Shown: piece after piece, positions 33,003-42,790 of the stretch
Layout: each line of letters starts with the position of its first letter
Numbering within the stretch: position 1 is the stretch's first letter
NCBI RefSeq assembly: GCF_036245475.1
Contig: NZ_BTPM01000001.1
Span: forward strand, 3,459,453-3,523,452
Direction of reading: 5' to 3'
Length of the DNA stretch: 64,000 nt
Origin: Vibrio sp. 10N
GTDB lineage: Bacteria; Pseudomonadota; Gammaproteobacteria; Enterobacterales; Vibrionaceae
Notes under the pieces: generated by a model
Databases searched by the model: none
Told to the model about the DNA's origin: nothing
What the model saw: only the letters and a program-made list of their open reading frames with translations
Translations under genes and position numbers: made by a program

Positions 33003-33092
33003 ATGACTTTTAACGCACACTCTCACACTCTGATTAGCCTGATTATTGTGGTCCTGATTGGTACCGCACGGGGGCATGTGGGCGTTAAATAA
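33003..33092 (+). CDS. ilvL: ilv operon leader peptide
   Basis: A 29-residue frame, 180 bases before ilvG. Residues 10-19 are nine Leu/Ile/Val codons plus one Ser, and Val26 and Val28 follow. That is the composition expected of a leader that stalls ribosomes when branched-chain aminoacyl-tRNA is short. It is directly followed by the attenuator. The exact sequence differs from E. coli IlvL; the assignment rests on composition and position. A possible promoter lies near 32916-32946, but its spacing is poor. Confidence 0.88.
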   Translation: MTFNAHSHTLISLIIVVLIGTARGHVGVK

Positions 33093-33104
33093 CCACAAGA
33101 TTTT

Positions 33105-33138
33105 AAAAACCCCCGCACTGAAAAGTCCGGGGGTTTTT
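33105..33138 (+). terminator. ilv attenuator
   Basis: AAAAACCCCCG and CGGGGGTTTTT form the stem, closed by an inner ACT-GAAA-AGT hairpin, with seven Ts. The CGGGGG in the leader-peptide gene (33069-33074) can pair with the CCCCCG (33110-33115) and so prevent this terminator when the ribosome stalls on the Ile/Leu/Val codons. Confidence 0.9.
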
Positions 33139-33275
33139 TTACAAACTCAAAATAGTAATTTGATAGTGATCACTCATTGAAGGCCATAGGCTGAGATGAC
33201 AGGAAGAAATGGAGCACAACATGTGCAAGCGAACGACAAATTGCCACGACAAACGTGGTACTCAAGGAGGCTATA

Positions 33276-34922
33276 ATGACAGGTGCTGAATTAGTTGTAG
33301 CCGCATTGAAGCAGCAAGGTATCGAGACCGTATTTGGTTACCCAGGTGGAGCCATCATGCCCATCTACGATGCCTTGTATGACGGTGGTGTGGAACACAT
33401 CCTTTGCCGACACGAACAAGGTGCTGCAATGGCAGCCATCGGAATGGCAAGAGCCACCAAAGATGTTGCTGTTTGCATGGCAACCTCAGGCCCTGGAGCC
33501 ACCAACCTTGTTACCGGCCTTGCCGACGCTTTCCTCGATTCTATCCCTCTCGTTGCTATCACTGGCCAAGTCGCTAGTTCACATATCGGTACTGATGCCT
33601 TCCAAGAAATGGATGTGATCGGCATGTCGCTCTCATGTACCAAACACAGCTACCTCGTCACTGACATCAATGAACTCGCTCCCACTCTAGCCGAAGCATT
33701 TGAAGTTGCTAAAGCTGGCAGACCCGGTCCTGTCATCGTTGATATCGCTAAAGATGTCCAACTTGCTAATGCTCCGGTGGACGTGCTTCCTCCATTTACC
33801 CCACCCGCAATTCCTGTCGCCGATGCACAGCAAGTCAAACGCGCACAGCAATTGCTTGATGAAAGCTCTCGCCCAGTACTTTACGTCGGTGGTGGTGTTC
33901 AGCTTGCGGATGCAACCGAATCTGTTCGCGAGTTCTTGCGTATCAACCCAATGCCAAGTGTCAGCACACTGAAAGGCCTTGGTACTATTGATAGGCATGA
34001 CCCGCACTACCTTGGCATGCTAGGTATGCATGGCACTAAAGCGGCTAACTTAGTGGTACAAGAGTGCGACCTACTCATTGTAGTCGGAGCACGTTTTGAT
34101 GACCGAGTGACCGGTAAGCTGGATACGTTCGCACCTCATGCCAAAGTGATTCACATCGATATTGATGCGGCAGAATTTAACAAGCTTCGTGAAGCGCACG
34201 CTGCGCTGCGTGGTGACATCAACGTGATCCTGCCTCAGCTCGAACTATCAAAAGACATTAACGCTTGGGCACATCATAGCGAAAGCTTGCGCGCTGGCTT
34301 CAAGTGGCGCTACGACCACCCTGGCGATCTGATTTTTGCTCCGCTGCTGCTCAAGCAGCTTTCAGACATGATGCCGGAAAACTCCATTGTGTCGACCGAT
34401 GTGGGCCAACATCAAATGTGGGCTGCTCAGCACATTCAACCAAGACTGCCTGAGAACTTCATTACTTCCGCAGGTCTCGGCACCATGGGCTTTGGTCTAC
34501 CTGCAGCGATGGGCGCAGCAGTAGGACGTCCTGATGACCAATCCGTGCTTATCACGGGTGACGGTTCATTCATGATGAACGTTCAAGAACTGGGTACGCT
34601 GAAACGCCGCCAGATTCCAGTAAAAATTGTACTGTTAAATAACCAACGTCTTGGTATGGTAAGACAGTGGCAGTCACTGTTTTTCGACGGCAGACACAGT
34701 GAGACGATTTTGGATGACAACCCAGACTTCGTCATGCTTGCTAAGGCCTTTGACATCCCGGGCAAGACCATCACTCGCAAAGAAGAAGTGGAGCCAGCGC
34801 TAAAAGAGATGCTGGAGTCGAAAACTTCTTACATGCTGCACGTGCTGATCGACGAAGAAGAAAACGTATGGCCTTTGGTTCCACCAGGTGCCTCAAATAG
34901 TGACATGTTGGAGAATACCTAA
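33276..34922 (+). CDS. ilvG: Acetolactate synthase 2 large subunit
   Basis: Condenses pyruvate to acetolactate, or pyruvate with 2-oxobutyrate to acetohydroxybutyrate, the first shared step of Val/Leu/Ile synthesis; needs TPP, FAD and Mg. 548 residues from ATG 33276, with AAGGAGG 5 bases ahead. Catalytic Glu47 is in RHEQGAAMA, and the TPP motif [10 protein letters not shown] is near 428-455. The frame is intact, unlike in E. coli K-12, where ilvG is frameshifted. Its stop overlaps the ilvM start. Confidence 0.97.
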   Translation: MTGAELVVAALKQQGIETVFGYPGGAIMPIYDALYDGGVEHILCRHEQGAAMAAIGMARATKDVAVCMATSGPGATNLVTGLADAFLDSIPLVAITGQVASSHIGTDAFQEMDVIGMSLSCTKHSYLVTDINELAPTLAEAFEVAKAGRPGPVIVDIAKDVQLANAPVDVLPPFTPPAIPVADAQQVKRAQQLLDESSRPVLYVGGGVQLADATESVREFLRINPMPSVSTLKGLGTIDRHDPHYLGMLGMHGTKAANLVVQECDLLIVVGARFDDRVTGKLDTFAPHAKVIHIDIDAAEFNKLREAHAALRGDINVILPQLELSKDINAWAHHSESLRAGFKWRYDHPGDLIFAPLLLKQLSDMMPENSIVSTDVGQHQMWAAQHIQPRLPENFITSAGLGTMGFGLPAAMGAAVGRPDDQSVLITGDGSFMMNVQELGTLKRRQIPVKIVLLNNQRLGMVRQWQSLFFDGRHSETILDDNPDFVMLAKAFDIPGKTITRKEEVEPALKEMLESKTSYMLHVLIDEEENVWPLVPPGASNSDMLENT

Positions 34923-35203
34923 TGGACAGATATCTACTAGACATCAAAGCCGATGACAAACCTGTCTTGCTTGAGCGCGTATTGCGCGTTATTCGCCACC
35001 GTGGCTTTATTATCAAACAAGTGGCTGCGACCCAAAACCACGAGAGTAAGGTTGCCAGCGTTGAGATCATTGTAGACAGCGATCGACCAATCACTACCTT
35101 GATCAACCAAATTGAGAAGCTTTGGGACATCAGAACCGTTGAGGTCACCGAACTAAAACACAACGAACTGACCAATCACAACCTACAAGAACAGAACGCA
35201 TAA
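34922..35203 (+). CDS. ilvM: Acetolactate synthase 2 small subunit
   Basis: Regulatory subunit of IlvG. 93 residues forming one ACT domain (YLLDIKADDKPVLLERVLRV at its start). The start ATG overlaps the TAA of ilvG (TAATG), so the two subunits are made by coupled translation. In E. coli the IlvGM isozyme is not inhibited by valine. Confidence 0.95.
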   Translation: MDRYLLDIKADDKPVLLERVLRVIRHRGFIIKQVAATQNHESKVASVEIIVDSDRPITTLINQIEKLWDIRTVEVTELKHNELTNHNLQEQNA

Positions 35204-35218
35204 GGAAGGAATTGCTAA

Positions 35219-36166
35219 ATGGCTACTAAGACAGCAGATTTTATTTGGTTTAACGGTGAGATGGTTCCATGGGCAGAGGCGAACGTTCACGTCCTGACTC
35301 ACGCAATGCACTATGGCACATCTGTTTTTGAAGGGGTTCGCTGTTACAACACGCCAAAAGGGCCAGTGGTATTCCGCCATCCTGAGCACGCTAAGCGTCT
35401 AAAAGATTCGGCAAAAATTTATCGCTTCCCAATTCCTTTCACTGAAGAAGAAATCATGGAAGCGACGCGCGAAACACTGCGTCAAAACAAGCTTGAGTCA
35501 GCGTATATTCGCCCACTGGGCTTCGTTGGTAATGTCGGTCTGGGTGTTTGCCCACCTGAAGGTACAGAAATGGAGCTGATCATTGCTGCATTCCCATGGG
35601 GTTCTTACCTAGGTGAAGAAGCTCTGGCGAATGGCGTCGATGCGATGATTTCAAGCTGGAACCGCGCCGCACCAAACACCATTCCTACTGCCGCTAAAGC
35701 CGGTGGTAACTACCTATCTTCACTATTGGTTGGCGGTGAAGCTCGTCGTCACGGCTATGATGAGGGCATCGCGCTGAGCGTTGATGGTTACCTATCTGAA
35801 GGTGCAGGTGAGAACATTTTCGTCATTAAAGATGGTGTGATCAGCACACCACCAGCAACCAGCGCGATTCTTCCTGGTATTACGCGTGATTCCATCATGA
35901 CGCTAGCGAAAGACATGGGCTATGAAGTGCGTGAAGCCAACATTGCTCGTGAAGCACTCTACCTTGCTGATGAAGTGTTCATGACAGGTACGGCCGCTGA
36001 AATCGTTCCAGTGCGTACTATCGATAAGATTGAAGTGGGCGAAGGCAAACGCGGTCCAATCACTAAAGTGATGCAAGACGCGTACTTCGGTCTATTTAAC
36101 GGCACCACAGAAGATAAGTGGGGCTGGTTGGACTACGTTTACCCAGAAAACAACCAAGCTAAATAA
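35219..36166 (+). CDS. ilvE: Branched-chain amino acid aminotransferase
   Basis: PLP-dependent class IV aminotransferase that makes Val, Leu and Ile from their 2-oxo acids with glutamate. 315 residues. The PLP Lys lies in [11 protein letters not shown] near 159, and the phosphate-binding/signature segment EGAGENIF is near 200. AAGGAAGG precedes its ATG. Third gene of ilvGMEDA, 15 bases after ilvM. Confidence 0.97.
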   Translation: MATKTADFIWFNGEMVPWAEANVHVLTHAMHYGTSVFEGVRCYNTPKGPVVFRHPEHAKRLKDSAKIYRFPIPFTEEEIMEATRETLRQNKLESAYIRPLGFVGNVGLGVCPPEGTEMELIIAAFPWGSYLGEEALANGVDAMISSWNRAAPNTIPTAAKAGGNYLSSLLVGGEARRHGYDEGIALSVDGYLSEGAGENIFVIKDGVISTPPATSAILPGITRDSIMTLAKDMGYEVREANIAREALYLADEVFMTGTAAEIVPVRTIDKIEVGEGKRGPITKVMQDAYFGLFNGTTEDKWGWLDYVYPENNQAK

Positions 36167-36177
36167 GGACACATACC

Positions 36178-38019
36178 ATGCCTAAATACAGATCAGCGAC
36201 CACGACACACGGACGCAATATGGCTGGCGCTCGTGCCCTATGGCGCGCAACCGGTGTAAAAGACGAAGATTTTGGTAAGCCAATCATCGCCGTTGTAAAC
36301 TCATTCACACAATTCGTACCAGGCCATGTTCACTTAAAAGATATGGGGCAATTGGTCGCTCGTGAGATTGAAAAGTCGGGTGGTATCGCAAAAGAATTCA
36401 ACACCATCGCGGTGGATGATGGTATTGCAATGGGCCACGGTGGCATGCTTTACTCACTGCCATCGCGTGAATTGATTGCCGATTCCGTTGAATACATGGT
36501 CAATGCACACTGCGCAGATGCTATGGTATGTATCTCAAACTGTGACAAAATCACTCCAGGGATGCTAATGGCATCCATGCGTTTGAATATTCCAGTGATA
36601 TTTGTCTCTGGTGGTCCGATGGAAGCAGGTAAAACGAAGCTGTCTGATCAGATCATCAAACTGGACTTAGTCGATGCCATGATCCAAGGCGCCGATCCAA
36701 AAGTTTCCGACGAACAAAGTGAACAGATTGAGCGCTCAGCTTGCCCGACATGTGGCTCTTGCTCTGGTATGTTTACGGCTAACTCAATGAACTGCCTAAC
36801 CGAAGCTCTGGGTTTATCTCAACCAGGTAACGGCTCAATGCTCGCAACACACGCAGACCGCGAACAACTGTTCCTTAATGCTGGTAAACGCATTGTTGAT
36901 TTGACTCGTCGCTACTATGAACAAGACGACCAATCAGCACTACCACGCAATATCGCTACGTTCGATGCATTTGAAAATGCGATGGCGCTGGATATCGCAA
37001 TGGGTGGCTCAACCAATACTATCCTCCACCTATTGGCGGCCGCTCAAGAAGGTGACGTCGATTTTGATATGGAAGACATTGATCGCCTATCTCGTAAAGT
37101 TCCACACTTATGTAAAGTGGCGCCTTCGACACAGAAATACCACATGGAAGATGTGCACCGAGCGGGTGGTGTTATGGCAATCCTAGGTGAACTCGATCGT
37201 GCAGGACTGCTACACAATCAAGCACGCACTGTGCTAGGACTGTCAATGGAAGAGCAGCTTGCGCAATACGATATCATGCAAACTGAAGACGCTGATGTTC
37301 TCAAATTCTTCCGCGCTGGACCTGCTGGCATTCGCACCACTCAAGCCTTTTCGCAAGATTGTCGCTGGGATCGCCTTGACGACGATCGTGAGCAAGGGTG
37401 TATTCGAACTAAAGACAACGCATTCAGTCAGGAAGGTGGTCTAGCCGTACTGAAAGGCAATATCGCCCTTGACGGCTGTATTGTTAAAACAGCAGGTGTG
37501 GATGAAAGCATCCATAAGTTCCAAGGCCCTGCGGTGGTATTCGAAAGCCAAGAAGATGCAGTAGATGGCATCCTAGGCGGTAAAGTGAAGGCCGGTGATG
37601 TCGTGATTATCCGCTACGAAGGTCCAAAAGGCGGTCCGGGCATGCAAGAGATGCTGTACCCAACGACTTACCTGAAATCTATGGGGCTAGGTAAAGAGTG
37701 TGCGCTACTGACTGACGGCCGTTTCTCTGGTGGTACATCGGGTCTTTCTATCGGTCACGCATCTCCGGAAGCGGCTAATGGCGGTACAATTGGCTTGGTA
37801 AAAGATGGCGATCTGATCAACATCGATATTCCAAACCGTGAGATCACGCTTGTGGTTTCTGAAGACGAGCTAGCAGCTCGCCGCGCAGAGCAAGACAAGC
37901 TTGGCTGGAAGCCGGCTGATCGTGAACGTACCGTTTCTCTAGCATTGAAAGCCTACGCCAATCTTGCCACCAGCGCCGACAAAGGTGCGGTACGTGATAA
38001 GTCCAAACTCGAGGGCTAA
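36178..38019 (+). CDS. ilvD: Dihydroxy-acid dehydratase
   Basis: Iron-sulfur enzyme that dehydrates 2,3-dihydroxy-isovalerate and -methylvalerate, the step before IlvE. 613 residues, usual length. Cluster ligands lie in [12 protein letters not shown] near 122 and [13 protein letters not shown] near 190-196. [19 protein letters not shown], near the C terminus, is the second family signature. 11 bases separate it from ilvE and 2 bases from ilvA. Confidence 0.98.
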   Translation: MPKYRSATTTHGRNMAGARALWRATGVKDEDFGKPIIAVVNSFTQFVPGHVHLKDMGQLVAREIEKSGGIAKEFNTIAVDDGIAMGHGGMLYSLPSRELIADSVEYMVNAHCADAMVCISNCDKITPGMLMASMRLNIPVIFVSGGPMEAGKTKLSDQIIKLDLVDAMIQGADPKVSDEQSEQIERSACPTCGSCSGMFTANSMNCLTEALGLSQPGNGSMLATHADREQLFLNAGKRIVDLTRRYYEQDDQSALPRNIATFDAFENAMALDIAMGGSTNTILHLLAAAQEGDVDFDMEDIDRLSRKVPHLCKVAPSTQKYHMEDVHRAGGVMAILGELDRAGLLHNQARTVLGLSMEEQLAQYDIMQTEDADVLKFFRAGPAGIRTTQAFSQDCRWDRLDDDREQGCIRTKDNAFSQEGGLAVLKGNIALDGCIVKTAGVDESIHKFQGPAVVFESQEDAVDGILGGKVKAGDVVIIRYEGPKGGPGMQEMLYPTTYLKSMGLGKECALLTDGRFSGGTSGLSIGHASPEAANGGTIGLVKDGDLINIDIPNREITLVVSEDELAARRAEQDKLGWKPADRERTVSLALKAYANLATSADKGAVRDKSKLEG

Positions 38020-38021
38020 TC

Positions 38022-39560
38022 ATGAGTGACGTAGATAATCATCCCGTATCTGGCGCAGATTATCTGCGTCAGGTTCTCAGAGCACCTGTTTACGAAGTGG
38101 CGACCGTATCGCCGCTTCAAGATATGCCAAGACTCGGGGCTCGCATCGGTAACCAAGTCCAAATCAAGCGTGAAGACAGACAGCCTGTACACTCGTTCAA
38201 GTTGCGCGGCGCCTACAACATGGTGGCCAACCTCAGCGATGAGCAAAAGCGTGCGGGTGTGATTGCTGCTTCGGCGGGTAACCACGCTCAAGGCATGGCG
38301 CTGTCAGGCACCAAGCTCGGTATCAACACCACTATCGTAATGCCAAAAACCACACCAGACATCAAAGTCGAGGCGGTGCGCGGCTTTGGTGGCAACGTGG
38401 TACTTCATGGCAGCAATTTTGATGAAGCTAAGGCAGAAGCCGAACGCCTCTCAAAAGAGCATGGCTATACCTTTGTTCCTCCTTTCGATCACCCTCTGGT
38501 GATTGCAGGACAAGGCACGATTGGCATGGAAATGCTGCAGCAAAATGGTCACCTTGACTACATCTTTGTCCCTGTGGGCGGCGGTGGTCTGGCGGCGGGT
38601 GTTGCCGTGCTGGTTAAGCAGCTTATGCCTGAAATCAAAGTAATTGCGGTTGAGCCTGAAGATTCAGCTTGTCTTAAAGCCGCACTTGATGCCGGTGAAC
38701 CCGTTGTACTTGATCAAGTGAGCATGTTTGCTGACGGCGTGGCGGTGAAGATCATTGGTAACGAGACCTTTAGGCTGTGTCAGAAGTACATTGATGGCCA
38801 CATTACTGTGTCTAGCGACGAGATCTGCTCTGCGGTAAAAGATATCTTTGAAGATACTCGTGCCATTGCTGAACCTTCTGGCGCACTGGCGCTGGCAGGT
38901 CTGAAGAAATTTGCCGAAAAGCATCAACTGAAGGACAAGCAGCTTGGTACCGTGCTTTCTGGCGCGAACACCAACTTCCACGGTCTGCGCTATGTCTCTG
39001 AGCGTTGTGAACTGGGTGAGAAACGTGAGGGCTTACTTGCGGTCACTATCCCAGAGCGCCAGGGTGCTTTCTTTGAGTTCTGCAATATCATTGGTGGCCG
39101 TGCTGTTACTGAGTTTAACTACCGCTACAACGACGACGAACTGGCAAATATCTTTGTGGGTGTCAGACTTGTCGGTGGCCAAGATGAGTTGGAGGGCATT
39201 ATTAGCGATTTGCGAACCGGTGGCTACCCCGTTGCGGACCTCTCTGATGACGAGATGGCAAAACTGCACATTCGCTACATGATTGGCGGTAAGCCTTCTA
39301 AACAGCTCAAAGAGCGCTTATACAGCTTTGAGTTCCCAGAGTACCCTGGCGCACTACTTAAGTTTTTAAGCACGCTTGGTACGCATTGGAACATCAGTCT
39401 ATTCAACTATCGCAATCACGGTGCCGATTACGGTCGCGTGTTGTGTGGGTTTGAGCTTGAAGACAGCGATCTCAGTGAGTTCTCTACTCATCTTCGAGAG
39501 CTTGGCTATCAGTGCAAAGATGAAACGGATAACCCGTCCTACAAGTTCTTTTTGTCCTAG
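38022..39560 (+). CDS. ilvA: Biosynthetic threonine dehydratase
   Basis: PLP enzyme that deaminates threonine to 2-oxobutyrate, the committing step to isoleucine. 512 residues: catalytic domain with the PLP Lys in HSFKLRGA (K60) and the phosphate loop PVGGGGLAAG near 184-193, then two ACT-like domains (from about 325) that bind isoleucine (inhibitor) and valine. Full length, so feedback control is expected. Last gene of ilvGMEDA. Confidence 0.97.
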   Translation: MSDVDNHPVSGADYLRQVLRAPVYEVATVSPLQDMPRLGARIGNQVQIKREDRQPVHSFKLRGAYNMVANLSDEQKRAGVIAASAGNHAQGMALSGTKLGINTTIVMPKTTPDIKVEAVRGFGGNVVLHGSNFDEAKAEAERLSKEHGYTFVPPFDHPLVIAGQGTIGMEMLQQNGHLDYIFVPVGGGGLAAGVAVLVKQLMPEIKVIAVEPEDSACLKAALDAGEPVVLDQVSMFADGVAVKIIGNETFRLCQKYIDGHITVSSDEICSAVKDIFEDTRAIAEPSGALALAGLKKFAEKHQLKDKQLGTVLSGANTNFHGLRYVSERCELGEKREGLLAVTIPERQGAFFEFCNIIGGRAVTEFNYRYNDDELANIFVGVRLVGGQDELEGIISDLRTGGYPVADLSDDEMAKLHIRYMIGGKPSKQLKERLYSFEFPEYPGALLKFLSTLGTHWNISLFNYRNHGADYGRVLCGFELEDSDLSEFSTHLRELGYQCKDETDNPSYKFFLS

Positions 39561-39577
39561 CCAGTCAACGATATACC

Positions 39578-39605
39578 ACGGGAAGCCATTGCTTCCCGTT
39601 TTTTA
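39578..39605. terminator. Terminator of the ilv operon
   Basis: ACGGGAAGC/GCTTCCCGT with a CATT loop, followed by TTTTTTA on the plus strand. It also overlaps the end of the convergent punR gene. Confidence 0.9.
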
Positions 39606-40502
39606 TGCCAGCCAATCACGATAAAGCTTATCTTCGTCCCCCAGATAGTCGAGCAGCCATTCTAATAGCTTGTGGTTATCGTGTTTTCTCCACACCATGC
39701 AGCACTCACTCGACAACTTGGCATCGGGCAATGCACGTTCAACCAATAAGCCTTGCTGAATTAAAGGTTTGGCAATGTGGTTTGGCATGTAGCCAATTCC
39801 GACATTGCTTTTCAGGCACTCAATCGCAGTGAACCAATTAGGGAGCAGCACACGGCGCTGCTGTGGATAATGCTCGGTATGGCGTTTTGGCAGCTCGCGA
39901 GAGGTATCATCGATACAGATGGCGGGATATTGACTTGCCAACGCTTCATCCAGCACATCCACCATCGCACAGGGGTGAGTCGGCGACATCACCAGCGCCC
40001 AATCTAGATTGCCGATTTTCTTCACGCCATACTCACCACTCACTGGCACGGCGGATGTGGCACCAATCACGATATCGGCACGCTCTTGAGCTATCGCCTC
40101 CCACGCACCATTGTAAACTTCCATATTGATTTGCAGCTCAGCAAACTCAAACTCGCGATAGAAATCCTCAATGAGCTGTGAAAGCTTATCGACCTTAACG
40201 ATATTATCTAGGGTCAGCTTTAAACTGCTTTGCCAACCTTGAGCTGCACGACGGGTTTGATGAGTTAGCTCATCCATACGGCGCAGCATCTGTCTGGCTT
40301 CCGATATAAACACTTCCCCAGCGGGCGTCAGTTCGACTTTACGAGGCAAACGGGTGAACAGCTGCACGCCAAGCTCTTGCTCTATCTGACGAACGCTGTA
40401 GCTAATCGCAGAAGGGACTTTATGCAGCACTTGTGCTGCCGCACTAAAGCTACCCAGATGCGCAACCGCATCGAGCATTTCTAATGAAGAACGTGAGTAC
40501 AT
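39603..40502 (-). CDS. punR: LysR-family regulator, PunR-like
   Basis: 299 residues: an N-terminal winged helix-turn-helix (LEMLDAVAHLGSFSAAAQVL..SAISYSVRQIEQELGVQLF, 8-50) and a periplasmic-binding-protein-like effector domain. It resembles E. coli PunR (YdhB), which activates the purine nucleoside exporter/importer gene punC in response to adenosine. Here too it is divergent from a punC-like gene, which supports the assignment; the effector is inferred. Confidence 0.82.
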   Translation of the reverse strand: MYSRSSLEMLDAVAHLGSFSAAAQVLHKVPSAISYSVRQIEQELGVQLFTRLPRKVELTPAGEVFISEARQMLRRMDELTHQTRRAAQGWQSSLKLTLDNIVKVDKLSQLIEDFYREFEFAELQINMEVYNGAWEAIAQERADIVIGATSAVPVSGEYGVKKIGNLDWALVMSPTHPCAMVDVLDEALASQYPAICIDDTSRELPKRHTEHYPQQRRVLLPNWFTAIECLKSNVGIGYMPNHIAKPLIQQGLLVERALPDAKLSSECCMVWRKHDNHKLLEWLLDYLGDEDKLYRDWLA

Positions 40503-40640
40503 AACTAGCTTTCAAAATATTTGATAGATAACCACAAAATATAGCGTTTTATTTTTTCTTTTTCCAAAAATAGAATACACACCATCAGCAGTATGGGCTG
40601 GCGCCAAACCATTCCTGTGAAAATATTTCAAGGAATAACA

Positions 40641-41846
40641 ATGAAAATCTCTAAACTTCAACTTATCTATCTATCCGCACTGTCGATGTTGGGCTTTATA
40701 GCCACGGATATGTATTTGCCTGCGTTTAAACTTATTGAGCAGGACTTTGCCACTGGGCCAGAGCAGATCGCGCTATCGCTGACGGTATTTCTGGTCGGTA
40801 TGGGTCTGGGTCAATTTGTATGGGGACTGGCCAGCGATCGCTTTGGTCATCGCAAAACGCTGTTTGCTGGACTGACCATTTTTACCATCGCGTCATTTGG
40901 TCTGGCTTGGAGTGAACAAGTGTGGCAATTGCTATCGCTGCGTCTACTACAAGCGATTGGTGTTTGTGCACCCGCTGTGATCTGGCAGTCTATGGTTATC
41001 GATAAATTTGATAAGAAAACCAGCCAACAGATTTTTGCCACCATCATGCCGCTAGTCGCGTTATCTCCAGCGCTTGCACCTCAACTTGGTGTATTGCTGA
41101 CAGAAATGTGGGGCTGGCACAGTATCTTCGTGGTACTGGCAATCACAGGTGCACTATTGGCCATGATCACTCTATCACTAGAAGATCAACCTAAAGCGAC
41201 TGAACAACGATCGTCAATTCAGTCCGATCTAAAGAGTCTGTTTGGATCCAGAGAGTACATGGGCAACGTGATCATGTACGGTGTGGCATCGGCAGCATTT
41301 TTTGCTTACCTAACTGGTATGCCCGAAATCATGAGCCAGCTTGGTTACTCGGCAAAAGATATTGGCCTGAGCTTTATTCCGCAAACCGTGGCGTTTATGG
41401 TCGGTGGCTATGCGGGTAAAAAGCTGGTGGCAAAACTCGGTGATGAGGCCGTACTCAAGCAGCTTCTTGGCTTGGAAACCGTAGCAATTTTGATGGTGTT
41501 TGTAGCATGTCAGTGGGAGCTGAGCAGTGTATGGCCAATTCTATTGCCATTCTGCTTGCTGGCGGTCGCCAACGGTGCGCTCTACCCTATCGTGGTGAAC
41601 CGTGCACTATCCAGTGTAGCGCATTGCTCCGCTACCGCCGCAGGTCTGCAAAATAGCCTACAGATTGGCGTTAGCAGCCTAGCCAGTGCCATTGTGGCGG
41701 CATTTGCAGTTATGGCGCAATCCGCGGTTGGCTACGTGATCCTTGGCTGCTTGGCGGTAATGTGGATTGGCTATCTCATTGCCAACCCAGCGATCACTGA
41801 GGAACTAACGATTCCAGATAACTCTCGCGTAGTGAGCGACGAATAG
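40641..41846 (+). CDS. punC: MFS transporter, PunC-like (purine nucleoside)
   Basis: I start at ATG 40641 (MKISKLQL), with AAGGA 6 bases ahead. 401 residues, twelve predicted membrane segments, the DHA1 family motif A GLASDRFGHRKT after segment 2, and the TDMYLPAF motif of the Bcr/CflA group in segment 1. Closest to E. coli PunC (YdhC) in my judgement; a drug-efflux role cannot be excluded. The divergent LysR gene is its expected activator. The 138-base gap between the two holds A/T-rich promoter sequence. Confidence 0.82.
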   Translation: MKISKLQLIYLSALSMLGFIATDMYLPAFKLIEQDFATGPEQIALSLTVFLVGMGLGQFVWGLASDRFGHRKTLFAGLTIFTIASFGLAWSEQVWQLLSLRLLQAIGVCAPAVIWQSMVIDKFDKKTSQQIFATIMPLVALSPALAPQLGVLLTEMWGWHSIFVVLAITGALLAMITLSLEDQPKATEQRSSIQSDLKSLFGSREYMGNVIMYGVASAAFFAYLTGMPEIMSQLGYSAKDIGLSFIPQTVAFMVGGYAGKKLVAKLGDEAVLKQLLGLETVAILMVFVACQWELSSVWPILLPFCLLAVANGALYPIVVNRALSSVAHCSATAAGLQNSLQIGVSSLASAIVAAFAVMAQSAVGYVILGCLAVMWIGYLIANPAITEELTIPDNSRVVSDE

Positions 41847-41853
41847 AGACAAA

Positions 41854-41892
41854 AAAGGGCGACCTCGCACAGTATGCGGATCGCCCTTTCTA
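41854..41892. terminator. Two-way terminator after punC
   Basis: AAAAGGGCGA/TCGCCCTTTCT with a partly paired middle (CCTCGC..GCGGA). It serves punC and the convergent binding-protein gene. Confidence 0.75.
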
Positions 41893-41922
41893 TTTATCGA
41901 CTGTATTTATTATCGACTGCAG

Positions 41923-42699
41923 TTACAGACTTTTTAGTCCCCATTTTTCTGCGGTAGCGTCAAAGAAACCCTGAGTCTTCTTAAGCTCTACCCAGTGGTT
42001 CACGTAGTTAATCCATACTTGGTCTTTTTGCGGCAGCAACATAGAGATTGGCGTTGGTTTACGAGGCTCTGCGACTGGCACAATCGCCAATTGCTTAAAC
42101 TTGGTCACCAAAGTCGCCGCTTCAACGTTTGAAGTTACAGACACATCAGCGCGACGAGCCAATAACTCTTGGAAATCACGTGCAGGCGCTTCAATCACAA
42201 TATGCTCAGCATCTGGGAAAAAATCTTTCACCATCTTCTCTTGCACCGTACCGAGCGTCGCCGCCACCTTAACATCAGGTTTATTAAAATCTGCCCAATC
42301 AGCATACTTTTCAAGATCTTTCTTTTGCACGACTGGCACAAAAGCTAAGTAGAAATATGGCTGACTGTACCCGGCTACCTTAGCGCGAGACATGTTAAGC
42401 GAGGCGCTTCCGGTGATATCGTACTTGTTAGCCGTGATACCATTGACCAACGTTTTCCAATCGGTTGCGACATACTCAACCTTAACCCCAAGATCTTTGG
42501 CAAGCTCAGTAGTGACATCAATATCAAATCCACGATAAGAGTTGGTCGCCGGATCTTTCATGGTCATCGGGTTCCAGTCTCCCGTGGTCCCCACTCTAAG
42601 TACACCTGAGTCTAAGATCTTTTGTAGGCGACTGGTTTCTGCCGCCACCTGACCAATAGAGAGAAAAGTAATAATAACGCCCAGAATCCACTTCTTCAT
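41923..42699 (-). CDS. Periplasmic amino-acid-type binding protein (SBP_bac_3)
   Basis: I start at ATG 42699 (MKKWILGV), with AAGGGA ahead. 258 residues: signal peptide ending near QVAAE, then the two-lobed family 3 fold (VLRVGTTGDWNPMT, YRGFDIDVTTELAKDLG, NKYDITGSASLN). The start resembles periplasmic cyclohexadienyl dehydratase (PheC), and a Glu in SNVEAATL lines up with its catalytic Glu, but the Lys I expect in PheC is missing. I therefore favour a binding protein. It is divergent from a permease gene; no ATPase gene is nearby. Confidence 0.82.
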   Translation of the reverse strand: MKKWILGVIITFLSIGQVAAETSRLQKILDSGVLRVGTTGDWNPMTMKDPATNSYRGFDIDVTTELAKDLGVKVEYVATDWKTLVNGITANKYDITGSASLNMSRAKVAGYSQPYFYLAFVPVVQKKDLEKYADWADFNKPDVKVAATLGTVQEKMVKDFFPDAEHIVIEAPARDFQELLARRADVSVTSNVEAATLVTKFKQLAIVPVAEPRKPTPISMLLPQKDQVWINYVNHWVELKKTQGFFDATAEKWGLKSL

Positions 42700-42790
42700 T
42701 GAATAGTCCCTTAAATTATTAAACATTGGTGGTACATCCTTGATAACATAGCAGTAACAGATGGATTTTTCAGAGATTTTAGGGACGATT

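Noticed and set aside
33276..34922. Frameshift in ilvG, as in E. coli K-12
   Set aside because: The frame is open for all 548 codons, with intact C-terminal motifs and a coupled ilvM start.
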